Source of the DNA: JBCCXL01 sp039191605
GTDB lineage: Bacteria; Acidobacteriota; Thermoanaerobaculia; Multivoradales; JAHZIX01
Length of the DNA: 64,000 nt
Direction of reading: 5' to 3'
Assembly (NCBI GenBank): GCA_039191605.1
Contig: JBCCXL010000009.1
Span: 124,001-188,000, forward strand
Below the pieces are notes generated by a model. It worked only from the letters and a program-made list of their open reading frames with translations, made no database searches and was not told where the DNA came from. The position numbers and the translations under genes are program-made. Position 1 is the first letter of the stretch, and each line of letters opens with the position of its first letter. This document shows, piece by piece, positions 41,825 through 50,300 of the stretch.

Positions 41825-44161
41825 ATGACTCTACAAATCGGCCTGCTCTTCCTGCTTCTCGCGGTGATGGTGTATCTCTTCCTCACCGAGAAGATTCCCG
41901 TGGATCTCACCGCCTTCGCCGGCCTGGTGATCCTGGTTTTTGGCGGCTTTTTGGAGCCCTCGGAGGCCTTTGTCGGCTTCTCGTCTCCGGCGGTGATCAC
42001 CATGCTGGCGGTGTTCGTGGTGAGCGCCGGTCTGTTGCAGACCGGCGTGGCGGATCTCATCGGCGGCCGATTGCATAAGTTGGTGGGAGGCAAGGAGATC
42101 ACCCTGATCATCGTGGTGATGGTGGTGGCGGGGGTGCTCTCGGCCTTCATGAACAACATCGCCGCCGCGGCGGTGATGATGCCGGCGGTGGCGACCCTGG
42201 CGCGTCACGCCAAGCTCTCGCCCTCGCGATTGTTCATGCCCCTATCCTTCGGGGCGATTCTCGGCGGTACCACCACCCTGGTCGGTACCCCGCCGAATAT
42301 CCTCGCCGGCGCGCTGCTGGAAGACAGCGGCCTCGAGCCCTTCCAGCTTTTCGACTACACCCCCTTGGGGCTCTGCATCCTGGCTCTCGGCGTGATCTAC
42401 ATGACCACCATCGGCAAGAAGCTGCTGCCCAGTCGGGTGCCGGTGGCGAAAGAGGACGGCGCCGGGGGGCAGAATCTCTCGCGGCTCTACGGCCTCGAGG
42501 ATCGCCTGCTGTCGATTCGCATTCCCGAGGGTTCTCATCTCTCCGGCAGGAGCCTGGGGGAAACTCGCCTCGGCACCGCGCTGGGGGTCAAGGTGGTGGG
42601 GATCGAGCGGGACGGTGATCGCAGCCTGGCGCCGGAGGCCGCGTCGGTGATCCGTGGCGGGGATGTGCTGGTGGTGGAGGGGCGGCGCAGCGACCTGGAG
42701 CAGCTCTTCGACATGCAGGGGGTCGAAGTACGGGCGACGGGAAGCGCCGGTCTGCCGCTGCCGGAGCAGGGGGTGGGAGGAATCCGCCTGAGCCTGGCAA
42801 AGGGATCGCCGATGATCGGCAAGACTCTCCGGGAGCTGAATTTTCGGCAGCGCTACGGCGTGGTGGTGGTGGGCCTCGCTCGCGGCGGCGAGCTGCTGCG
42901 CCACCGCCTCGGAGAGCTGCCTCTGGAGGTAGGGGACGCGCTGCTGGGCCTGGGATCCCGCAAGCGGCTGGAGGCGCTGGACCAAGACGATGACTTCGTC
43001 ACCGTGGAGATCGGCTTCTCGGCGGTCAACGAGCTGGAAGAGCACGTCTTTCTGCTGCGCATTCCCGAGGGCTCTCATCTCGTCGGCAATACCCTCGGGC
43101 AGAGCCGGCTGGGGGAGCTGGTGGGTTTGACCATCGGCGGCGTGCTGCGGAACGGCAAGATGGTGCTGGGGATGCTGGCGGAGGAGAAGATCGAGGCGGG
43201 GGATCAGCTGATCACCCTCGGCGAGCCGAGCCGCATTCTCTCGCTGATCAAGCTCGGTGAGGTGGCGGTGGAGAGCCAGACGCCCACCCTTTCGCTGGAG
43301 TCCGAAACGGTGGGCGTGGAGGAAGTCGCCCTGGCGCCTCGCTCTAGCCTTGCCCGGCATACGCTGCGGGAGCTGAATTTCCGCGAGCGCTACGGCCTGC
43401 AGGTGCTGGCGCTGTGGCGGGAGGGTGAATCCGTTCACGAGGGGATGGCGCGACTGCGACTGCGGCTGGGAGACGCGCTGCTGCTCCAGGGGCCGCGGGC
43501 GAAGATTCAGCAGCTGATCTCCGACCCAGACTTCGTCTTTCTCTCTCAGGACGTCCACGCGCCGCGGCGCACCGCCCGGGCTCCCTGGGCTATCGGCGCC
43601 CTGGCCTTGATGATCGTGCTGGTGGCGACGGGCTATCAGCCGATCCAGGTCGCCGCCTTCGCCGCCGCCACCGTCACCCTGCTGTGCGGCGCCCTGACCA
43701 TGGAGGAGGCCTACCGCGCCATCGAGTGGAGGGCGATCTTCCTGGTCGCCGCGATGCTGCCCGTAGGCACCGCCATGGAGCGCACCGGCGCCGCCGACCT
43801 GATGGCCCAGAGCGTTACCGAGATCGCCGGCCCGCTGGGGCCCTACGCCGTCCTCGCCTCCCTGCTGCTCCTCGCCTCGGTGCTCTCCCAGGGTCTCGAT
43901 GGCGCCCCGGCGGTGGTGCTGCTGACCCCCGTCGTGCTCCAGGCGAGCGAAGAGCTGGGGATCTCCCCCTACCCCCTGATGATGGGCATCAGCCTCGCCG
44001 CCTCCGCCGCCTTCATGACCCCCTTCAGCCACAAAGCCAACCTCCTCGTCATGGGCGCCGGCGGCTACCGCTCCGCCGACTACCTCAAAGTGGGCACTCC
44101 GCTGACCATCGTCTTGTTGGTGATGCTCACCTTCCTGATTCCGCTGTTCTGGGCCTTTTAA
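41825..44161 (+). CDS. SLC13-family anion transporter with four internal TrkA-C (RCK_C) domains
   Basis: A 778-residue secondary transporter of the divalent-anion/sodium symporter (DASS) group. The first membrane half (about 1-200) shows the family motif VLSAFMNNIAAAAVMMPAV and GGTTTLVGTPPNILAGALL; the second half (about 585-778) has MLPVGTAMERTGAADLMA and FSHKANLLVMGAGGY. Between them lie four consecutive TrkA-C-like modules, recognised by the repeating RIPEGSHLxGxxLGExRLG / LRELNFRxRYGxxVxxLxRxGE pattern and GDxLLxxG closings. Most SLC13 relatives have two. Substrate (sulfate, phosphate or dicarboxylate) cannot be told. ATG 41825 follows a TATAAA box at 41808-41813 so closely that the mRNA might be nearly leaderless. 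Confidence 0.88.
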   Translation: MTLQIGLLFLLLAVMVYLFLTEKIPVDLTAFAGLVILVFGGFLEPSEAFVGFSSPAVITMLAVFVVSAGLLQTGVADLIGGRLHKLVGGKEITLIIVVMVVAGVLSAFMNNIAAAAVMMPAVATLARHAKLSPSRLFMPLSFGAILGGTTTLVGTPPNILAGALLEDSGLEPFQLFDYTPLGLCILALGVIYMTTIGKKLLPSRVPVAKEDGAGGQNLSRLYGLEDRLLSIRIPEGSHLSGRSLGETRLGTALGVKVVGIERDGDRSLAPEAASVIRGGDVLVVEGRRSDLEQLFDMQGVEVRATGSAGLPLPEQGVGGIRLSLAKGSPMIGKTLRELNFRQRYGVVVVGLARGGELLRHRLGELPLEVGDALLGLGSRKRLEALDQDDDFVTVEIGFSAVNELEEHVFLLRIPEGSHLVGNTLGQSRLGELVGLTIGGVLRNGKMVLGMLAEEKIEAGDQLITLGEPSRILSLIKLGEVAVESQTPTLSLESETVGVEEVALAPRSSLARHTLRELNFRERYGLQVLALWREGESVHEGMARLRLRLGDALLLQGPRAKIQQLISDPDFVFLSQDVHAPRRTARAPWAIGALALMIVLVATGYQPIQVAAFAAATVTLLCGALTMEEAYRAIEWRAIFLVAAMLPVGTAMERTGAADLMAQSVTEIAGPLGPYAVLASLLLLASVLSQGLDGAPAVVLLTPVVLQASEELGISPYPLMMGISLAASAAFMTPFSHKANLLVMGAGGYRSADYLKVGTPLTIVLLVMLTFLIPLFWAF

Positions 44162-44205
44162 CGCTCTCACTGTTGATGAAGTCTCTTTGGGCTTTTTGGT
44201 AAACT

Positions 44206-44235
44206 TTAGCTTAGGTCTCATATGTTACAGATAAT
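44206..44235 (+). promoter_or_regulatory. Possible promoter in the AT-rich spacer
   Basis: GATAAT at 44230-44235 is a good -10; TTAGCT at 44206-44211, 18 bp upstream, is a modest -35. It would drive the AT-rich membrane protein gene starting at 44289. Confidence 0.4.
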
Positions 44236-44288
44236 GTGTTTACGGGTAGGGTTCAGTTAATTGTCTTGCTTATGGAGAGTTGTCAGCT

Positions 44289-45266
44289 ATGGATGGGAAT
44301 AACAGTAGGGTGGTTTTTTATTGGAGTTTAGTTGGTCTGTTGTTTACAGTGCTTGGATTTCTGTTCTCTGTGATGGCTGAGTTTGATCTTTGGGTGTTCA
44401 AGGGAGATGAGGCTCAAGGTTCTGAGAAGGCCGGTCTGTCGATTCGTTATAAGTTGAAGGATTTGTTGGATGTTGAGGGTTGGGGGCCTAGGGTTCCTGT
44501 AGCGCTTAGCGTTGAAGGTGTAGAGGTTCGGTCTATTCGCTCGTTGAGCTACCTGATTGAGAATACTAGTGGGCGTGATATCTCTGCAGAGAGCTTTTCG
44601 GAGTCGTTGAAGGCCAGCGTGAACGAGCCTTGGGCGTTGATTCATCTATCTTTGGGTGAGAAGTTTCCGGGCGACTTAAATCCTCGATGGTATAGGTCTT
44701 CCCTCGATAAGTCTTTCTTGGCGCCGTTGTTGTTGAATGATGGTGATAAGTTTGCGGGTCATTTCCTTGTGTATTGTTTAGAGGAAGAGTGTGGTGAAGT
44801 TAAGCCAGGTTGGTCATCACGTATTGCTAGTGTTAACCTGTATAAAACTCCGGTCTCTGCTCACCTTCCGCTGGACTTGAGCGACTCTTCACTTAATGGA
44901 GCGGTTTCCGTCTGGGGTTTCGAACTTGATGTGAGTGGATTTTACCGCACTATCTTATTTTGTGTGCTCATGATTTTGTGTTGTTGGTTTGGTTTGAAGC
45001 GCTGCTCACCATGGAGTTTGACCTGGGGGTCGAGCTTGGTGGCTGCTCTTGTGTCCTTGTGTGTGCTTTTTCTATGTATGAATATTGCTCAATCTGTTGA
45101 CTATATTGTTGTTGGTGGGCTCACGAAAGAAAGGCTTGTCCGGCTAGCCTTGCCATCTGCAACCTTAGGTTTTATGTTTTCAGTGCTCGCGGCCCGTTAT
45201 TCTGATCCATTTAATTTCGGTAGATACCTGAGTAAGGGCGTGAGAATATCCAAGAGGAGTTCCTAG
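44289..45266 (+). CDS. AT-rich unknown membrane protein, likely acquired
   Basis: A 325-residue protein of no family I recognise. An N-terminal membrane helix (about 10-30) is followed by an extracytoplasmic domain of about 180 residues with paired Cys (CLEEEC) and then three or four helices (about 218-235, 242-265 and 280-300), ending in a basic cytoplasmic tail. ATG 44289 has ggagag 10 bases upstream; a TTG at 44280 is an alternative. Base composition and codon use are strikingly AT-richer than all neighbours (frequent tta, ttg, gtt, ttt), and a decayed IS3-type gene follows, so recent horizontal transfer is likely. Function unknown. Confidence 0.7.
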   Translation: MDGNNSRVVFYWSLVGLLFTVLGFLFSVMAEFDLWVFKGDEAQGSEKAGLSIRYKLKDLLDVEGWGPRVPVALSVEGVEVRSIRSLSYLIENTSGRDISAESFSESLKASVNEPWALIHLSLGEKFPGDLNPRWYRSSLDKSFLAPLLLNDGDKFAGHFLVYCLEEECGEVKPGWSSRIASVNLYKTPVSAHLPLDLSDSSLNGAVSVWGFELDVSGFYRTILFCVLMILCCWFGLKRCSPWSLTWGSSLVAALVSLCVLFLCMNIAQSVDYIVVGGLTKERLVRLALPSATLGFMFSVLAARYSDPFNFGRYLSKGVRISKRSS

Positions 45267-45280
45267 ACCGTTGCAGACTT

Positions 45281-45555
45281 CGATTTCTTACTGAAGAGAA
45301 ATCGATTGAGAGTGTTTAGCTGGTCCAGCAGAATGGGGAGAGTGTCAATCCGATTGCGAGACATCTAGATATCAGTGAGGGCGCTCTAGATAAGTTAGGT
45401 TGCCCGAGCGGAGATCGACGAAGGATGGCAGGAGGCAAGGCAGTTGACTGCCTCCCGGTAGAAGAAGCTGCGATGATTGAAGAGGGAGGCTGTCGCTACG
45501 CATGAAGCGAGATATCTCTCAGTAAAAGAAACTGAGGGCAAGCTATTTGGCTCAA
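45281..45555 (+). pseudogene. Decayed IS3-family transposase OrfA
   Basis: Broken pieces of an IS3-type OrfA can be read across frames: RFLTEEKSIESV, stop (TAG 45317-45319), LVQQNGESVNPIARHLDISEGALDKL; then, after a frameshift, AEIDEGWQEARQLTASR, stop, KKLR, stop, LKRE; then LRMKRDIS at 45496-45519. These match in order the HTH (VRLVQQ..SV..IAR.L.ISE..L), the AEID-G linker and the LKRE-LRM-RDI leucine-zipper end of OrfA proteins. No OrfB/DDE part and no terminal repeats are visible, so the element is an old fragment. Confidence 0.75.
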
Positions 45556-45620
45556 TTTGAATGCCTGATTTGTTTCCTTTCTGGTCGCTGGGAAGTGGCT
45601 AGGAAGTCGTGAGGTTCTGC

Positions 45621-47096
45621 ATGAATTTGGAGAAGGATCAAGAGTTCGGGGCGAAGGCAGAGGAATTCTACTCTCGACTAGATCCACGTCAGGGGGAGAG
45701 CTGGCTGCATCGGCTGCGGCTGCCACTTCTCATTGCTTTGCCGGGGGTGGTGCTCGCTGTTGGGCTTGCGATTTATTACCTTGAGCGGCCTTTGCCCACG
45801 ATCATTACTATTGCGAGTGGGTCGAAAGGTGGTACTTACGACACCGTTGGTCGCGAGATCTCCGAGTTGTTTCAAGAGAGGCATCAGGGAACAACGGTTA
45901 GTATTCGGAATAGTGGTGGGAGCAATGTGAATCGTCTCCTTTTGCTCAATGATGAGGAGATCCAGTTTGCATTTATTCAGAACGATGTTGAGGGTAGTGA
46001 TGAATTACGGGTCGTTGCGGAGCTCTATGATGAGACCCTTCAAATCGTCGTACGCCGTGGTCTCGGAATCTCCAACATCCAAGACCTGGCTGGTCATCGC
46101 ATCAATCTAGGTGGAAAGGGTAGCGGTACCCAACAATTGGCCACTGCCCTGCTTGAGCACTACGGTATTGAGGCCGATGCTTACGAGGCGTATGACTTCG
46201 GCTTCAAAGAAGCGGTAAAGCAGTTCAACGATGACAAAGTAGATGCTGCGGTTTTTGTGGCCGGTATGCCCACGAGTTGGGTGCGACAATTGATCGAAGG
46301 TGGGGAGGCTGAGCTTCTATCCCTTTCGGAAGATGATGGCAGAGGCTCTTCTCTCGAGGGTCTCAGCCGTGTCCTACCAGGTACGAGCCCTGCCGTAATT
46401 CCTGCTCATACCTACGGCAATATGCCTCCTAAGGCTGTAGGTACGATTGCGGTGGGTGCTCTCCTGGTGACGCGGCAGGACATCGACGACCATGTCGTTC
46501 ATCGTTTGACGAAGCTCCTCTTCGAAAAGCGCTATGAGCTGACGACGGTCCATGGGGCGATGGCGGAGATGAGAGAGCTTCGTAGCAGCCGAGAGCTACG
46601 TTTCCCGATTCATCGTGGAGCCGCGAAGTTCTATGCTCGGGATGATCCACCATTCTTTGTCGCCTATGCGGAGGCTCTGAGCCTAGTACTCACGCTGCTC
46701 ATTACCGCCGCCTCCACGACGCTTCCTTTCCGCGAGTGGCGCCGCCAAACGCGCAAGAACAGAATCGATCGCTATTACCTTGAAGTGGAAGAACTGGCCG
46801 CTTCTAGCCGTGAGGACACGCTGCCAGCAGTACACCTCAAGAATCTTAATGACCTTCTGGAATTGCGTCGCCGGGCCGTCCACGACCTAGTTGCCGAACG
46901 CCTGGACGCGAACGAATCCTTCACCATCTTCCAGAGCCTGGTAAACACTCGAATCGGCGAGATTACTGAGACTTTGATCTCTGGCGGAAGCGAGCGAAAT
47001 GTCTGCGCCACTGAGCCGGAGAAGATAACGCTTCCGAGGACAGGCCTGGCTGATGAAGATGAAGGCCGAGCTGGTTGTGATGACGCGAAAACCTAA
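45621..47096 (+). CDS. Membrane-anchored TAXI-family TRAP solute receptor
   Basis: A 491-residue protein with a cytoplasmic N terminus, a membrane helix at about 34-54, a TAXI-type periplasmic binding domain (about 58-340) and a second membrane helix (about 350-370) leading to a 110-residue C-terminal cytoplasmic helical region. TAXI signatures: ITIASGSKGGTYDTVGREISEL, VSIRNSGGSNVNRLLLL, FAFIQNDV, LAGHRINLGGKGSGTQQLATALL and DAAVFVAGMPTSWV. Typical TAXI receptors are soluble and paired with a fused DctQM permease; none is nearby, and the double anchor suggests sensing rather than transport. ATG 45621 has GAGG six bases ahead. It is somewhat AT-richer than the genome core and follows an IS3 remnant. 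Confidence 0.8.
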   Translation: MNLEKDQEFGAKAEEFYSRLDPRQGESWLHRLRLPLLIALPGVVLAVGLAIYYLERPLPTIITIASGSKGGTYDTVGREISELFQERHQGTTVSIRNSGGSNVNRLLLLNDEEIQFAFIQNDVEGSDELRVVAELYDETLQIVVRRGLGISNIQDLAGHRINLGGKGSGTQQLATALLEHYGIEADAYEAYDFGFKEAVKQFNDDKVDAAVFVAGMPTSWVRQLIEGGEAELLSLSEDDGRGSSLEGLSRVLPGTSPAVIPAHTYGNMPPKAVGTIAVGALLVTRQDIDDHVVHRLTKLLFEKRYELTTVHGAMAEMRELRSSRELRFPIHRGAAKFYARDDPPFFVAYAEALSLVLTLLITAASTTLPFREWRRQTRKNRIDRYYLEVEELAASSREDTLPAVHLKNLNDLLELRRRAVHDLVAERLDANESFTIFQSLVNTRIGEITETLISGGSERNVCATEPEKITLPRTGLADEDEGRAGCDDAKT

Positions 47097-47389
47097 GCTT
47101 ATGAGAGTGAGGCAGTAGGCACTCCCTCACGGTTGTCGAAAGGGATGCCAGAAGCAGGCTGCTTCTGAGGCGCCGCTCACCTCGGCCGAAGGGCTTCGCT
47201 TGTCGCATAGTCGCCTTCGGCTCCGGATGCTCCAGCGCTGTGCCCTTGGCTCTCGGTTCGCTCCTTGCCTTGCTGGGGGCAAGCGGTGGCTTCCCCCACT
47301 TGACGCCTTGGTCAGGAGTGGGGGGGCGAGGGGGGTGATTTCTTGGGCGGAGGAGGAGCTTCTCGTCTCTTCCTGCCGCCCAATCAACA

Positions 47390-50300
47390 TCACTCCAGCG
47401 CCACCACCAGCGCCGGATCCCCCAACAAGGTCCACCCCAACATCACGTCCTGCGGCGGCTGGCCGCCGTAGGCGCGGTGCAGCTCGGTCTTGGCTCGGAG
47501 GATGGCGGTGCCGATGGGCACGCCCGACTCAGAGAGGGCAGCGAGCACTCGCTCGCCGAGGTCGCGGTCGGAGGATACGGTGGTGAGGGTGGCGGCGCCG
47601 AGGACGGCGGCGGCGCCCTGGGGGCCGGCGAGGAGCAGGCGGTGGCCCAAGGTGTCGTAGCGAGGGCTGACGTGGTACGTGTTCCAGCAGCCCCATTGCA
47701 CTACCGCGGCCGGCTGACCGGTGGCGGTGAGGGAATCGATGTCGGCGGCGTTGAAGAGGCCGTCGAAGGTCCAATAGGCGGGGCCGGAGTGGCCGAGGTA
47801 GTGGATCAGGCGGGCGCCGGTGTCGAAGGCGTCGAAGAGGCCCTGACGGGCGGCTTCGACGCCGACGGCGTCGAGGTAGTAGGCCTCGCTGGTGAAGCCT
47901 TCGCCGAGCTTGGTGCGGAAGCTCTCGGAAGTGTTGGTGAAGAGCCCGCTGGGGGTGTCGTCGGCGAGGAACACGGCGTGATTCCGCGAGGTTGGGTAGG
48001 CCAGGGTCTTGGCGATCACCGTCTGTAGATCTTCTATGGTGCGCACCGGGAAGCGGCCGACGGCGACCTCGGGAATGCCGTCGCCGTCGACGTCACCGTA
48101 GAGGGGGTCGACCGGCGCGAAGGAGATGAGGGCGTCGGTGGCGCGGTAGGGGGTCGGCAGGAAGCTCATGGAGCCGAGGCCCAGACGGTCCAGCGGGTCG
48201 CTGGTGTCGCCGCCCACCAGCAGCAAGAAGCGCACTCCCAGCTGCTCGTAGGCGTCGGCGACGTAGGCGCGGATCGCTTCGGGATCGATCCCCTGGCCGC
48301 TGTAGGCGGCATAGACGTCGAAGATGTCCACCACCTTGACGGCATAGCCGTCCGCCTGGCGGGCGGCGACGAGGTCGCCGAGGCCGTCGCGGAAGGCCGG
48401 GTGGGTGAGGATCAGATAGTCGGCGGCGCCGGTCAGCAGATCCTCCGGCGGCGAGCGCCAGGGGCCGACGGCGGGGGTGAGGCGGCCTTCGCCGGCGGCG
48501 ACGTGGAAGCTCTTCGGCTGGGAGCCCGGGTGACGGAAGGCGACCTGGTAGCCGCCGACATCGGGGGTCACCACCAGGCCGTCGAGGCGCACTCGGCCTT
48601 CCTTGGACCATACCGAAACCTCTGGCGAGGTCAGCTCGCTCACCGAGTAGGCGGGGCCCTTGTCGTCGAAGGTGAGCTGGTCGCCGTCGGCGACGAAGCG
48701 CCGCGGGTAGGTGATGGCGTAGCGATCGACGTAGATCAGGTCGAAGTCGTAGCCGGTGTCGCCGGGCAGCTGCACCAGGATTCGGTTTTCTCCCTCTTCC
48801 AGCAGACCCGAGGGAAGCTCCAGGCGCAGGGTGCGCTCCACCAGACCGTCGAAGCGTTCCGCCGCCAGCTCCTGGCCGTTGACGGCGACCACTACGTGAT
48901 GGTCCGGGGCGATGCCGGGCCAGTTGGTGATGCCCCAAATCGTGAGCTCCAGCACCGCCTCGCCGGAGCGGGCGGGGTCGAGGGGGCCAACCTGGAAGGT
49001 GAGCTCTCGCTGCCCGAGGCCGCCGAAGGCCAGCACCGAGGTTTCGTACCAGGGGTCGTCGCTGGGAGCGGCGAAGGTGTAGGCGAGATTTCGGTCGGTG
49101 ACCTCGGTGGCGAGGTAGCTGGGGGAGGGAGAGGCCGTCGGCGGGGTGTTGACCTCCCGGGGGCGGATGGCTCGGGCGGCGTCGACGCCCAGGGCGAAGA
49201 CGTGCTCCTGGGTGTGGAGGCTGTCTTCCTCCCCCCGGGCGAAGAATTCCAGCACGCTGCCGGGGCCGAAGGGGCCAGCGGCCGGCTGGACCCACAAGCG
49301 CTGCGGCCCGCGCTGCTCGCTCCACAGGGCGAGGGCCTCGGCGGGGGCGCCGCTGAGATCCACGCCCGAGGCCAGCAGGTTCTCGTGGGTGAGGCGGTAG
49401 ATGCCCGCCGCCTTCACGGCGACGAAGGCGCTGGGCACCGTCTCCTGGTCACCGTCGGGGGAGGGACCGGCGCCGGCGCCGAAGCGGGCGTTCAGCGCCG
49501 CGGCGCGCCAGCGGGAGGGCGCTGCGGCCAGGGAATCTGCTCCCTGGGCGGCGGCGACCCGGGCCCAATCGATGATCTGCGGGCTGGGCTCGCTGCCGTA
49601 GCTCTCGCCGAGGCGGAAGGGGCCGTGGGTGCGCTCGCGGCCGAAGTGATCGACCTCCGCCAGCAGCACCCAGTCGAGGCTCGCTTCGGCGGGATCCAGC
49701 TGTACCCGGTAGCTGCGGGGAGCGAAGGGGTCGCCGAAGGAGGCCGGCACGAAGGCGCCGGGGCGTCCAGCGCTCTCGCCGCTGGCGGCCCAAGAGGTGA
49801 GCAGGCGCCAGGGGCTGGAGGGCTCGGCGGGAGTCACTCCAGCGCCGTCCGCGGAATCCTCTCCATCGGTCGCTGGGTTGCCGGGAGCGGGAGCCTGGTC
49901 GCTCTCGCCGGCGGGGCCTGCGGGCTCGCTGGGACCGTTGTTTCCAGAGCCACCGGAGCCTCCAGCGGGCTTGCCCTCGCCTCCGATCTCCGCGTCGGGA
50001 GCCTCAGGGCCGGGAACCTCCATCGGCTCTTCGACGGAGACGGGAGGCGTCTCGGTCGTCGCGCGCTTCCCCTGTGTCTCGGGGAGCTGGCTCTGGGAAG
50101 CGACGGAGCTCTCCGGCAGGTCGCCGGAAAGGCCGTAGATTCGATAGCCGACGGTCAGGATTTCGCTGGCGCTGGACCAGCGCAGCTCCGGAACGCCGCC
50201 CCGCAGCTCGGAGCCGAAGGAGGCGAGGGTTACCGGCAGGGTGTTGGCGGGGATTTGGAAGTCTTCCACCTCGCCGTCGCTGACCTCGGTGTTGATGTTG

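Noticed and set aside
44280..47096. Complete IS3 element or genomic island ends
   Set aside because: Only orfA fragments are present; no OrfB, terminal inverted repeats, integrase or attachment site could be found.
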